Source of the DNA: Acidimicrobiia bacterium
GTDB taxonomy: Bacteria > Actinomycetota > Acidimicrobiia > IMCC26256
Length of the DNA stretch: 7,928 bases
Reading direction: 5' to 3'
Assembly: GCA_023262065.1 (NCBI GenBank)
Contig: JALRDW010000042.1
Coordinates: 1 to 7,928, forward strand
Shown: piece by piece, positions 1 through 6,603 of the stretch
How positions within the stretch are numbered: the first letter of the stretch is position 1
How the letters are laid out: the number at the start of each line of letters is the position of its first letter
Notes under the pieces: model-generated
Told to the model about the DNA's origin: nothing
The model's input: the letters and a program-made list of their open reading frames with translations, nothing else
Database searches by the model: none
Made by a program: the position numbers and the translations under genes

Positions 1-101
1 TCCTCGTCCGGCAGGGCGCGGTGTGGGTCTCGACGTTCCACCCGGAGATCGCCGGCGATCTCCGCATCCACCAGGCGTTCCTCCAGGAGGTGGCGGCGTG
101 A
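1..101 (+). CDS. pdxT: Pyridoxal 5'-phosphate synthase glutaminase subunit PdxT, 3' end only
   Basis: Only the last 32 codons are visible, read from base 3 to the TGA at 99-101. The peptide contains STFHPEIAGDLRIHQAFL. The HPE triplet is the His-Glu part of the Cys-His-Glu catalytic triad of class I glutamine amidotransferases, and the pattern FHPE-GD-R-H--FL is typical of PdxT. PdxT hydrolyses glutamine and passes ammonia to PdxS, which makes pyridoxal 5'-phosphate from ribose 5-phosphate and glyceraldehyde 3-phosphate in the cytoplasm. The adjacency of pdxT and yebC is familiar in Actinomycetota and supports the call. The stop overlaps the yebC start as GTGA. Another class I amidotransferase cannot be fully excluded from so short a fragment. 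Confidence 0.85.
   Translation, partial: LVRQGAVWVSTFHPEIAGDLRIHQAFLQEVAA
85..90 (+). promoter_or_regulatory. Shine-Dalgarno site of yebC
   Basis: AGGAGG ends 7 nt before the GTG at 98, inside the last codons of pdxT. It fixes GTG 98 as the yebC start and rules out the ATG far upstream at 23. A good Shine-Dalgarno plus a 4-nt overlap suggests coupled translation of pdxT and yebC. Confidence 0.85.
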
Positions 102-847
102 GCGGCCATTCGAAGTGGCATTCCATCAAGCACAAGAAGGGGGCGGCCGACGCCGCCCGCGGCAAGCTCTTCGCCCGGCTGTGCCGGGAGGTCGAGGTCG
201 CGGCCCGCACCGGTGGCGGGGACCCCGACGCCAACGCCACCCTGCGCACCAAGATCCAGAAGGCGCGGGACGCCTCGGTGCCCAAGGACAACATCGAGAA
301 CGCGATCAAGCGCGGGACCGGTGAGCTCGAGGGCGTGCAGTACGAGCAGCTCAACTACGAGGGCTACGCGCCGAACGGGGTCGCGGTCTACGTGGAGTGC
401 CTCTCCGACAACCGGAACCGCACCGGGTCCGAGATCAAGAACATCTTCTCGCGCAACGGCGGCTCGCTCGCCGAGCCCGGCGCGGTCTCCTGGCAGTTCG
501 AGCGCAAGGGTGTGATCATCACCGGGGCCGGGGCGAGTGAGGACGACGTGATGCTCGTGGCGCTCGACGCGGGGGCTGAGGACATCGCGGAGCAGGGTGG
601 GGCGTTCACGATCACCACGGCCCCGAGCGACGTGCCGTCGATCCGGGCCGCCCTCGAGGAGGCCGGCGTGCCGATCGAGAGCGCCGACACGACGATGGTC
701 GCCTCGACCTCGATCGAACTGGCCGACGAGGGGAGCGCCAAGCAGGTGCTCCGGGTCATCGACGCGCTCGAGGACCACGACGACGTGCAGGGCGTCTACG
801 CGAACTTCGACATCCCGGAGACGGTGCTCGAGGCGGTGATGGGCTGA
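98..847 (+). CDS. yebC: YebC/PmpR/TACO1 family protein
   Basis: The 249-residue protein starts at GTG 98 and opens with [14 protein letters not shown], the hallmark N-terminus of the family. It continues with AARTGGGDP, the [16 protein letters not shown] block, [20 protein letters not shown] followed by RNRT, and SWQFERKG. The length matches the usual 240-250 residues. Family members are cytoplasmic. They were long annotated as transcriptional regulators (PmpR), while work on bacterial YebC and mitochondrial TACO1 points to a role in translation, including elongation through proline-rich stretches. The sequence alone does not say which role applies here. The gene overlaps pdxT by 4 nt (GTGA) and the peroxiredoxin gene by 1 nt (TGATG), so it is probably expressed from the pdxT unit. 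The DNA frame extends upstream to an ATG at 23, but that extension lies inside pdxT and lacks the family N-terminus. Confidence 0.96.
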   Translation: MSGHSKWHSIKHKKGAADAARGKLFARLCREVEVAARTGGGDPDANATLRTKIQKARDASVPKDNIENAIKRGTGELEGVQYEQLNYEGYAPNGVAVYVECLSDNRNRTGSEIKNIFSRNGGSLAEPGAVSWQFERKGVIITGAGASEDDVMLVALDAGAEDIAEQGGAFTITTAPSDVPSIRAALEEAGVPIESADTTMVASTSIELADEGSAKQVLRVIDALEDHDDVQGVYANFDIPETVLEAVMG

Positions 848-1305
848 TGCCGCAGGTGGGCGACACCGCACCCGACTTCACGCTCCCCGGCATCCTCGCG
901 GGCGAGCGCCGTGACTACCGCTTGTCCGAGTTCCGGGGCCGCAAGGTCGTGCTCGCGTTCTACCCGGGCGACAACACCCCCGGGTGCACGAAGCAGCTCT
1001 GCTCGTACCGGGACGCGTTCGACGACCTCGCCGCGCTCGACGCCGTCGTGCTCGGCATCTCCCGACAGGACATCGACAGCCACGAGGGCTTCGCAGGCAA
1101 ACACGGCTTCGCGTTCCCGCTGCTCACCGACGAGGGGCAGCGCGTGGCCAAGGAGTACGGGTGCAACGGGCCGTTGGGCATCAAGCGCTCCGTGTTCATC
1201 CTCGACCGCGACGGCATCGTGCGGTACCGCCACGTCGCAGCCCTCGTCGGCGTGACCTTCAAGGGCCCGGAGGTCCTCGCCGGGGTGCTCGCCGGGATCG
1301 ACTGA
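847..1305 (+). CDS. bcp: Thioredoxin-dependent thiol peroxidase, Bcp/PrxQ-type peroxiredoxin
   Basis: The 152-residue protein has the peroxiredoxin fold signatures in order: [10 protein letters not shown] at 5-14, the active site [14 protein letters not shown] at 39-52, and [11 protein letters not shown] at 113-123. Within the active site, Pro40, Thr44 and the peroxidatic Cys47 form the PxxxTxxC motif. Cys52, five residues later, sits where E. coli Bcp has its resolving cysteine, so an atypical 2-Cys mechanism is likely. Arg114 probably completes the catalytic pocket. The enzyme should reduce hydrogen peroxide and organic hydroperoxides in the cytoplasm, using thioredoxin. An extra Cys106 is also present. 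The start ATG shares its A with the yebC stop (TGATG at 845-849), and a weak GAGGCGG lies about 10 nt upstream, so translation is probably coupled to yebC. A strong hairpin follows the stop immediately. Confidence 0.93.
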   Translation: MPQVGDTAPDFTLPGILAGERRDYRLSEFRGRKVVLAFYPGDNTPGCTKQLCSYRDAFDDLAALDAVVLGISRQDIDSHEGFAGKHGFAFPLLTDEGQRVAKEYGCNGPLGIKRSVFILDRDGIVRYRHVAALVGVTFKGPEVLAGVLAGID

Positions 1306-1337
1306 GGACCCGCCCGGTCGGCGCGTCCGGGCGGTCC
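1306..1337 (+). terminator. GC-rich hairpin after bcp, likely transcription terminator
   Basis: The arm GGACCCGCCCGG (1306-1317) pairs with CCGGGCGGTCC (1327-1337) to give 11 base pairs with one bulged C and a 9-nt loop. It begins on the base after the bcp stop. There is no T-run downstream, as is common for terminators in very GC-rich actinobacteria. A smaller inverted repeat, CCGGTC-G-GACCGG (1338-1350), follows directly. The position between two gene groups and upstream of a likely promoter supports termination. The pairing is read directly from the sequence; the function is inferred. Confidence 0.65.
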
Positions 1338-1360
1338 CCGGTCGGACCGGCCGGGCGTCG

Positions 1361-1366
1361 TAGGAT
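1361..1366 (+). promoter_or_regulatory. -10 element TAGGAT for a leaderless ruvC transcript
   Basis: TAGGAT matches the actinobacterial TANNNT -10 consensus. Exactly 7 nt separate it from the ATG at 1374, so transcription would be expected to start on or next to the A of that ATG. No Shine-Dalgarno precedes the ATG, which fits a leaderless mRNA, a common class in Actinomycetota. No convincing -35 box is visible; the expected place holds the CCGGTC-G-GACCGG repeat. Confidence 0.6.
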
Positions 1367-1373
1367 CGAACCC

Positions 1374-1982
1374 ATGTTCGATCCGGACGGGCCCGTGCTC
1401 GGCATCGACCCCGGGGTGTCCCGGTGCGGGTACGGCCTCGTCCTGCGCGCCGGGGGCGGCCGCTTCCGGGCCGTCTCCTACGGGGTCATCACCACGCGGC
1501 CGGCCGATCCGATGCCCGAGCGGCTCGTGACCGTGGCCACCGAGCTCGAGGCGCTCGTGGCCGAGCACCGTCCGTCGGCGATGGCGGTGGAGCGGGTGCT
1601 GTTCCAGTCGAACGCCCGCACCGCCATGTCGGTGGGGCAGGCGAACGGCCTCGCCCAGGTCGCCGCAGCCCGGGCCGGGGTCCCGGTCGTGGAGTACAGC
1701 CCGAACGAGGTGAAGCTGGCGGTGACCGGGCACGGGGCGGCGGGCAAGGCCCAGGTGCAGGAGATGGTGGCCCGCCTGCTCGGACTCGCCGAGGTCCCGC
1801 GTCCCCCGGACGCGGCCGACGCGCTGGCCCTCGCGCTCACCCACTCCTGGTCGGGCCGCCTCGCTGCGCAGGGTGCGACGGGCTCGGCGTCGGCGGCGCC
1901 GGGTCTCACGCGGGCCGTCGAGGCCGCCATCGCCCGGGACGACACGCGCCGCACACGACGGACGGGGAGCGAGGTCGCGTGA
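1374..1982 (+). CDS. ruvC: Crossover junction endodeoxyribonuclease RuvC
   Basis: The 202-residue protein is the Holliday-junction resolvase, which works as a dimer and nicks symmetric strands of the four-way junction during recombination and repair. The RNase H-like fold is clear: LGIDPGVSRCGYG at 9-21 with catalytic Asp12, AMAVERVLFQSNARTA at 69-84 with Glu73, and PPDAADALALALTH near 144-157 with Asp146 and Asp149. These correspond to the E. coli Asp7, Glu66, Asp138 and Asp141 metal-binding set, with the same 3-residue spacing in the last pair. The core is followed by about 38 residues of Ala/Arg-rich tail beyond the usual end. ATG 1374 is preferred because a -10-like TAGGAT lies 7 nt upstream. 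GTG 1395 would give a start closer to the E. coli N-terminus and is the main alternative. ruvA begins 13 nt after the stop. Confidence 0.96.
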   Translation: MFDPDGPVLGIDPGVSRCGYGLVLRAGGGRFRAVSYGVITTRPADPMPERLVTVATELEALVAEHRPSAMAVERVLFQSNARTAMSVGQANGLAQVAAARAGVPVVEYSPNEVKLAVTGHGAAGKAQVQEMVARLLGLAEVPRPPDAADALALALTHSWSGRLAAQGATGSASAAPGLTRAVEAAIARDDTRRTRRTGSEVA

Positions 1983-1995
1983 TCGGGGCCGGTCG

Positions 1996-2583
1996 ATGAT
2001 CGGATCGGTGCGGGGCACGGTGCTCGAGCGCACGCCGACCGGGGAGGTGCTCGTCGAGGTCGGGGGCGTGGGGTACCGCGTCCTCGTGCCGAGCGGCACG
2101 CTCGCGGTCGCCGAGCCCGGGACCGCCACGTTCCTCGTGACGCACCTCCACGTGCGGGACGACGCCATGGTGCTCTACGGCTTCGCGTCGCGTGCCGAGC
2201 GGGACACGTTCGAGGTCCTCATCGCAACGACCGGGGTGGGTCCGAAACTCGCGCTCGCGATGCTGTCGGCCCACTCGCCGAACTCGTTGCGGCGCGCCGT
2301 GGCCGAGGGCGACCTCGATGCGCTCTGCCTCGTGCCGGGCGTCGGGAAGCGCACGGCCCAGCGGCTGCTCGTCGACCTCCGGTCCCGCCTCGACCTGCCC
2401 GACCTCGATGTCGACCCGGTGGCGGGCGACCACGCCGGGGCCCGGGCCGAGACGCGGGCCGCGCTCGCCGAGCTCGGGTACGGCACCGAGGAGATCCGGG
2501 CGGCGCTCGCCGACGTGACCGCGGACGCCCCGGTCGAGGAGCAGTTGCGGCGGGCGTTGCAGCGGCTCGCGGTGCGGGCATGA
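1996..2583 (+). CDS. ruvA: Holliday junction branch-migration protein RuvA
   Basis: The 195-residue protein is the junction-binding partner that holds the four-way junction open and loads RuvB. Domain I is an OB fold beginning MIGSVRGTV, with [11 protein letters not shown] at 22-32 and [15 protein letters not shown] at 49-63. Asp55-Asp56 occupy the place of the acidic pin that separates strands at the junction centre. Domain II has two helix-hairpin-helix motifs: [13 protein letters not shown] at 78-90 and [13 protein letters not shown] at 113-125. After a variable linker, domain III (about 150-195) contains [16 protein letters not shown] and should contact RuvB. Only a weak purine-rich stretch precedes ATG 1996, so expression may depend on read-through from ruvC. 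The stop overlaps the ruvB start as ATGA. Confidence 0.97.
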   Translation: MIGSVRGTVLERTPTGEVLVEVGGVGYRVLVPSGTLAVAEPGTATFLVTHLHVRDDAMVLYGFASRAERDTFEVLIATTGVGPKLALAMLSAHSPNSLRRAVAEGDLDALCLVPGVGKRTAQRLLVDLRSRLDLPDLDVDPVAGDHAGARAETRAALAELGYGTEEIRAALADVTADAPVEEQLRRALQRLAVRA

Positions 2584-3617
2584 GGGAGGAGCTGCTGCGC
2601 CCGGGGGCCGACGCGGTCGAGGCCGCGGAGGAGACGACGCTGCGACCGCGTCGGCTCGACGAGTTCGTCGGGCAGCCGCGGCTCGTCGAGCACCTCGAGA
2701 TCGTGCTGGCGGCGGCTCGCGGGCGTGGGCAGGCGGCGGACCACATCCTCTTCGCAGGGCCGCCGGGCCTCGGCAAGACGAGCCTCGCCGGCATCATCGC
2801 GGCCGAGATGGAGGCGGGGCTGCGCATCACGAGCGGACCTGCCCTCGAGCGGGCCGGCGACCTCGCGGCGATCCTCACGAACCTCGAGGACGGGGAGGTG
2901 CTCTTCGTCGACGAGATCCACCGACTCCCGCGTGCGGTCGAGGAGGTCCTGTACCCGGCGATGGAGGACTTCCAGCTCGACATCGTCATCGGGAAGGGTC
3001 CGAGCGCCCGCTCCATCCGGCTCGACCTCCCGCGATTCACCCTGGTGGGCGCGACCACGCGCACGGGGCTCGTCACCGGTCCGCTGCGGGATCGGTTCGG
3101 CTTCGTCGGCCGTCTCGACTACTACGAGACCGCCGACCTCGTGTCGATCGTCGAGCGCGCCGGGCGCATCCTCGGGGTACCGCTCGACGCCGCCGGGGCG
3201 ACCGAGATCGCCCGCCGCTCCCGCGGGACGCCACGGATCGCGAACCGTCTCCTCAAGCGGGTGCGGGACTTCGCCGAGGTGCGGGCCGACGGCACGGTGG
3301 ATGCGGCGACGGCCCGGGACGCCCTCGCGCTGTTCGAGGTGGACGAACTCGGGCTCGACAAGGTCGACCGGGCGATCCTCCGTGCCCTCTGCGTCACCTT
3401 CGCCGGTCGGCCGGTGGGGCTCAGCACCCTCGCGGCCACGGTCGGCGAGGAGGCCGACACGGTCGAGGACGTCTACGAGCCGTTCCTGCTCCAGCAGGGG
3501 CTGCTCCACCGCACGCCGCGCGGCCGAGTGGCCACGTCGGCCGGGTACGCCCACCTCGGCGTGGATGCGCCCGAGGGCGCGGACGTCGGCACGATCCCGG
3601 GTCCCGGGGACGCCTGA
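2580..3617 (+). CDS. ruvB: Holliday junction branch-migration ATPase RuvB
   Basis: The 345-residue AAA+ motor forms hexameric rings that pump DNA through the RuvA-bound junction. Visible motifs in order are FVGQPRL at 29-35, Walker A GPPGLGKT at 60-67, Walker [10 protein letters not shown] at 108-116 and the RuvB-specific [17 protein letters not shown] at 125-141. Sensor 1 GATT lies at 157-160, PLRDRFG at 168-174 carries the arginine finger, and sensor 2 [11 protein letters not shown] lies at 215-225. The C-terminal winged helix covers about 277-320 ([28 protein letters not shown]). All key residues are present and the length is near the usual 330-350. A short acidic and Gly/Pro tail follows the winged helix. 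The start is inside the ruvA stop (ATGA, 2580-2583), giving tight coupling. The next gene, yajC, is 103 nt away. Confidence 0.98.
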   Translation: MREELLRPGADAVEAAEETTLRPRRLDEFVGQPRLVEHLEIVLAAARGRGQAADHILFAGPPGLGKTSLAGIIAAEMEAGLRITSGPALERAGDLAAILTNLEDGEVLFVDEIHRLPRAVEEVLYPAMEDFQLDIVIGKGPSARSIRLDLPRFTLVGATTRTGLVTGPLRDRFGFVGRLDYYETADLVSIVERAGRILGVPLDAAGATEIARRSRGTPRIANRLLKRVRDFAEVRADGTVDAATARDALALFEVDELGLDKVDRAILRALCVTFAGRPVGLSTLAATVGEEADTVEDVYEPFLLQQGLLHRTPRGRVATSAGYAHLGVDAPEGADVGTIPGPGDA

Positions 3618-3663
3618 CGGTCGCGAGTCGCGGCGCGCCACCGGACGCCGTGCGGCCACGGGC

Positions 3664-3669
3664 TATCGT
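3664..3669 (+). promoter_or_regulatory. Possible -10 element upstream of yajC
   Basis: TATCGT fits TANNNT and would give a 5' untranslated region of roughly 45 nt. A short hairpin, CCGTG-CGGC-CACGG (3648-3661), lies just upstream. No clear -35 box is seen. The 103-nt gap is the longest in the window and separates the DNA-repair genes from the secretion genes, so a promoter is reasonable. The motif is too short to be decisive, and read-through from ruvB is the alternative. Confidence 0.35.
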
Positions 3670-3708
3670 CACGCCGGCCCGCAGCACCGTCAGGGTGGCG
3701 GTGGGGGC

Positions 3709-3713
3709 GAGGG
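3709..3713 (+). promoter_or_regulatory. Shine-Dalgarno site of yajC
   Basis: GAGGG ends 7 nt before GTG 3721. It decides the yajC start, since no other start codon in this frame gives a protein that begins at the membrane helix. The site lies at the end of a G-rich stretch (3693-3713). Confidence 0.75.
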
Positions 3714-3720
3714 ACCATCC

Positions 3721-4059
3721 GTGATCATCTTCCTCTACTTCGGCGTCCTCATCGTCGGGTTCTACTTCCTGCTCGTGCGACCGCAGCGCCGGCAGATGGC
3801 GGCGCGTCGGGCACTCGTGGCCGCGATCCGGGTCGGCGACGAGGTCGTCACCGCCGGTGGTATCCACGGCCGGGTCGCGACCGACGAGGGCGACGTCATC
3901 GGACTCGAGATCGCTCCGGGGGTCGTCATCCGCATCGCCCGCGGTGCCATCTCGGCCCGACCGACCCCGCCCGACGCCCCCGAGGCGCCCGAGGCACTCG
4001 AGGCGCCGGCGACCGGCGACGAGGGTGACGCCGCAGCGCCGGCGGACGGCGACGCCTGA
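3721..4059 (+). CDS. yajC: Preprotein translocase subunit YajC
   Basis: The 112-residue protein has one N-terminal membrane helix (about residues 2-19, IIFLYFGVLIVGFYFLLV) followed by the family motif RPQRRQ. A small cytoplasmic domain contains IRVGDEVVTAGGIHGRVATDEGD and AISARP. YajC associates with SecD and SecF in the accessory complex that assists SecYEG-dependent export and membrane protein insertion. The last 30 or so residues are a low-complexity Pro/Glu/Ala/Asp tail (DAPEAPEALEAPATGDEGD and onward), probably disordered, and of the kind often seen in high-GC actinobacteria. Translation starts at GTG 3721 behind a good Shine-Dalgarno. The stop shares an A with the secD start (TGATG at 4057-4061). 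The direct secD-secF neighbourhood makes the identification firm. Confidence 0.94.
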   Translation: MIIFLYFGVLIVGFYFLLVRPQRRQMAARRALVAAIRVGDEVVTAGGIHGRVATDEGDVIGLEIAPGVVIRIARGAISARPTPPDAPEAPEALEAPATGDEGDAAAPADGDA

Positions 4060-5504
4060 TGTCGGTCCGGCGGGCGCTCACCTACCTCATCGCGTCGTTG
4101 GTGGTCGTCGTCGGCTCGTTCGCCGCAACGCTCACCCTCACCGACAAGCGGCCGGTCCTCGGCCTCGACCTCCAGGGTGGCATCTCGGTGACGCTCGCTC
4201 CGGTCGGGGACCCGAAGCCGGAGGCGATCGACAAGGCGGTCGAGATCATCCGCAACCGGGTCGACTCCCTCGGCGTGGCCGAACCCGAGATCAGTCGGCA
4301 GGGTGACCTCATCATCGTCGACCTGCCCGGCGTGCGCGACCGTGAGAAGGCCCAGCGACTCGTCGGCCGGACGGCGGAGCTGCGCTTCCGGACCGTGCTC
4401 CAGAACCTCCCACCGTACGAGCCGACGCCGCCGCCCACGACCGGGACGGGTGCGACGGGTGCGACCGGAGCGACGGGGACGACCACGACCTCGACCCCCG
4501 ACGGCAGCCAGATCCCGAACACGCCGCCGGAGGAGGACACGGCCGGGGCCATCGTCGTGCTCCCGGGGCGGACCCCGCCCGGCGCACCGAACCGGTACCA
4601 GCTCGGGCCGACCCTCCTCACCGGCGAGGCGGTCTCGTCCGCCGACGGGACCTTCGAGAACGGTTCCTGGGGGGTCACGGTCAACTTCACGGGCAAGGGT
4701 GGGCAGGCCTTCGTCGACAAGGTCGCGGATCCCAACGTCGGCAAGCAGGTCGCGATCGTGCTCGACGGCGTCGTGCAGTCGGCCCCGGTCATCAACGCGG
4801 GCATCACCGCGGGGAACCCGGTCCGGATCTCCGGGGACTTCACCCAGCAGGAGGCCGAGGACCTCGCGCTCGTGCTGCGCTTCGGCGCGCTGCCCGTGCA
4901 GCTCAAGCAGGAGACCGTGGACAACGTCTCGCCGTCGTTGGGCCGGGACCAGCTGCGCGCCGGGATCGTCGCCGGGGTCGTCGGCCTCGCGCTCGTCGCG
5001 CTCTACATGATCCTGTTCTACCGGGTGCTCGGGCTCGTGGTCTGGCTCGGTCTCGCGATGACCGGCATGACCCTGTACACGATCATCTCCTGGCTCGGGT
5101 ACTCCATCGGACTCACGCTCACCCTCGCCGGCGTCACCGGAGTCATCGTGTCGGTCGGTGTCACGGTGGACTCCTACGTCGTGTACTTCGAGCGACTCAA
5201 GGACGAGGTCCGTGCGGGTCGTACCGTCCGTTCCTCGGTGGACCGAGGCTTCCAGCGGTCCTTCCGCACCATCCTCGCTGCCGACCTGGTCTCGCTCATC
5301 GGTGCGTTCGTGCTGTGGTTGCTCGCCGTCGGTGCGGTCCGAGGCTTCGCGTTCTTCCTCGGGCTGTCCACCCTCCTCGACCTCATCGTCAGCTACTTCG
5401 TCATGCACCCGGTCGTCTCGCTCATGGCGCGACGCCGCGGCCTCGTCACCATGCGCGGGGTCGGGATCGGTGCGGGCCTCGACACCCCGGAGGTGGCAGC
5501 CTGA
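4059..5504 (+). CDS. secD: Protein translocase subunit SecD
   Basis: The 481-residue membrane protein has a first helix at about 6-28, then the SecD signature LGLDLQGG at 34-41. The large extracytoplasmic domain ends with VTVNFTGKGGQAF, KQVAIVLDGVVQSAPVINAG, ISGDFT and LALVLRFGALPVQL (about 206-282). Five more helices follow from about 299 to 455. Asp371 in GVTVDSYVVYFERLKDEV (helix 4) corresponds to the conserved transmembrane Asp linked to proton-driven function. With SecF and YajC it uses the proton gradient to help pull exported proteins through SecYEG. A Pro/Gly/Thr-rich linker at about 120-147, with a PPP triplet at 124-126, interrupts the extracytoplasmic domain. The ATG shares one base with the yajC stop, no strong Shine-Dalgarno is seen, and re-initiation is likely. 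The stop overlaps the secF start in the same TGATG way. Confidence 0.97.
   Translation: MSVRRALTYLIASLVVVVGSFAATLTLTDKRPVLGLDLQGGISVTLAPVGDPKPEAIDKAVEIIRNRVDSLGVAEPEISRQGDLIIVDLPGVRDREKAQRLVGRTAELRFRTVLQNLPPYEPTPPPTTGTGATGATGATGTTTTSTPDGSQIPNTPPEEDTAGAIVVLPGRTPPGAPNRYQLGPTLLTGEAVSSADGTFENGSWGVTVNFTGKGGQAFVDKVADPNVGKQVAIVLDGVVQSAPVINAGITAGNPVRISGDFTQQEAEDLALVLRFGALPVQLKQETVDNVSPSLGRDQLRAGIVAGVVGLALVALYMILFYRVLGLVVWLGLAMTGMTLYTIISWLGYSIGLTLTLAGVTGVIVSVGVTVDSYVVYFERLKDEVRAGRTVRSSVDRGFQRSFRTILAADLVSLIGAFVLWLLAVGAVRGFAFFLGLSTLLDLIVSYFVMHPVVSLMARRRGLVTMRGVGIGAGLDTPEVAA
4449..4475 (+). repeat. Three 9-nt in-frame repeats coding Gly-Ala-Thr in secD
   Basis: GGTGCGACG, GGTGCGACC and GGAGCGACG follow each other and code three Gly-Ala-Thr triplets (SecD residues 131-139). 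They are flanked by further Gly-Thr and Thr-rich codons. The repeat sits in the extracytoplasmic linker, where repeat number could change without disturbing the fold. The copies are imperfect at the third codon position. Confidence 0.8.
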
Positions 5505-6580
5505 TGCCGCACCCCGACGGACGCCGACACACGCTCGCGGACCTCTACCACGAGCGCACCGACTTCGACTTCCTGCACCGGATGTGGCGCTGGGCGCTCA
5601 TCTCCGGCATCGCACTCGCGATCGGCCTCTCGGCCTTCCTCATCCGGGGCGGGCTCAACTTCGGCATCGACTTCACCGGGGGCACCGCGTTCCAGGTGTC
5701 GGTCGAGCGGGTGACCCCGAACGCGGGCGCGATCCGCGATGCCGTCGCGACGGCCGGGGTGCCCGAGGCCAAGATCGTCATCGTCGGCGGATCCACGGTG
5801 CGCGTGCAGACCCGGGACCTCACCCCCGAGGAGCAGCAGGCGGTGCGCGACGCCCTCGGCGAGTACGCGGGCGTGCGGGCCGCGACCGTGAGCGTGGCCG
5901 ACGTGAGTCCGACCTGGGGTGACCAGGTGAGCGCCAAGGCCTGGCGGGCGCTCCTCGTGTTCTTCGTGGTCATCACCCTCTACCTGGCCATCCGGTTCGA
6001 GTTCAAGATGGCCATCGCCGCGATCGTCGCCGTGATGCACGACATCCTCATCACGGTCGGCATCTACGCGATCACCGGGTTCGAGGTCACGCCGGCCACG
6101 GTGGTCGCCTTCCTCACCATCCTCGGGTTCTCCCTCTACGACACCGTCGTCGTGTTCGACAAGATCAAGGAGAACGAGCCCTCGCTCGGCCAGATCAAGG
6201 GTGAGACGTACTCGGACATGGCGAACCGGTCGCTCAACCAGGTGCTCATGCGCTCGATCAACACGTCGTTCGTCGCGATCCTCCCGGTCGCGTCACTGCT
6301 CGTCGTCGGCGTGTGGATCATGGGTGCGATCACCCTGCGCGACTTCGGGCTGGCGCTCTTCGTCGGCCTGCTCTCGGGTGCCTACTCCTCGGTCTTCGTG
6401 GCCGCCCCGGTGCTGACCTGGTGGAAGGAGCGGGAGCCGCGCAACCGCAACCTCGCCGAACGGGCCGCCGCCCGTCCGCAGCGGGTCGCCGCGGTCCCGA
6501 CCGGCGGTGACGTGAGCCTCGACTCGATCCCGGCGGCCACCGTGACGCCGAAGCCCCGCAAGCCCCGGAAGCGGCGCTGA
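5504..6580 (+). CDS. secF: Protein translocase subunit SecF
   Basis: The 358-residue partner of SecD has a first helix at about 29-47, then the SecF signature NFGIDFTGG at 52-60. A small extracytoplasmic domain spans about 61-140, and five more helices lie between about 149 and 303. Helix 4 contains LGFSLYDTVVVFDKIKEN with Asp213, the conserved polar position of the family, followed by the cytoplasmic loop with NRSLNQVLMRSINTS. The roughly 50 residues after the last helix are cytoplasmic, variable and end in a strongly basic tail (TPKPRKPRKRR). The N-terminus also has about 28 extra cytoplasmic residues before the first helix. The start ATG overlaps the secD stop (TGATG at 5502-5506), with GGAGG 10 nt upstream at 5489-5493 inside secD. 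SecD and SecF together form the 12-helix proton-driven export factor. Confidence 0.97.
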   Translation: MPHPDGRRHTLADLYHERTDFDFLHRMWRWALISGIALAIGLSAFLIRGGLNFGIDFTGGTAFQVSVERVTPNAGAIRDAVATAGVPEAKIVIVGGSTVRVQTRDLTPEEQQAVRDALGEYAGVRAATVSVADVSPTWGDQVSAKAWRALLVFFVVITLYLAIRFEFKMAIAAIVAVMHDILITVGIYAITGFEVTPATVVAFLTILGFSLYDTVVVFDKIKENEPSLGQIKGETYSDMANRSLNQVLMRSINTSFVAILPVASLLVVGVWIMGAITLRDFGLALFVGLLSGAYSSVFVAAPVLTWWKEREPRNRNLAERAAARPQRVAAVPTGGDVSLDSIPAATVTPKPRKPRKRR

Positions 6581-6584
6581 CGCT

Positions 6585-6603
6585 CCGCTCGCACCGGGAG
6601 CGG
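6585..6603 (+). terminator. Short hairpin between secF and rel, possible terminator
   Basis: CCGCTC (6585-6590) pairs with GAGCGG (6598-6603) around a 7-nt loop, 4 nt after the secF stop. There is no T-run. A 6-bp stem is modest in such GC-rich DNA, so it may be incidental or only partly terminating. Confidence 0.3.

Noticed and set aside
23..97. ATG 23 as the yebC start, adding 25 residues
   Set aside because: The extension lies inside pdxT, is Pro/Gly/Arg-rich, and lacks family similarity. The canonical SGHSKW N-terminus begins at GTG 98, behind a strong Shine-Dalgarno.
984..1373. The ruvC frame read from an upstream ATG within bcp
   Set aside because: This part overlaps bcp in another frame and is Arg-rich and featureless. 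RuvC similarity begins only after 1374.
1395..1397. GTG 1395 as an alternative ruvC start
   Set aside because: It would give a start nearer the E. coli N-terminus, but no ribosome site precedes it, while ATG 1374 is placed exactly 7 nt after a TAGGAT hexamer. Kept only as a second choice.
3622..3661. Short inverted repeats after ruvB (CGCG-AGT-CGCG at 3622-3632 and CCGTG-CGGC-CACGG at 3648-3661) as a terminator
   Set aside because: Stems of 4 and 5 bp are expected by chance in DNA this GC-rich, there is no T-run, and nothing else marks a 3' end.
2175..5408. Very long open frames on the minus strand, notably at 2175-3659 and 3762-5408, with similar ones at 960-2168 and 6382-7734
   Set aside because: They lie wholly opposite well-supported genes (ruvA, ruvB, yajC, secD, rel). 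Their products are Arg/Asp/Glu/His/Pro-rich with no recognisable motif, as expected when the mirror frame of GC-rich codons lacks stops.
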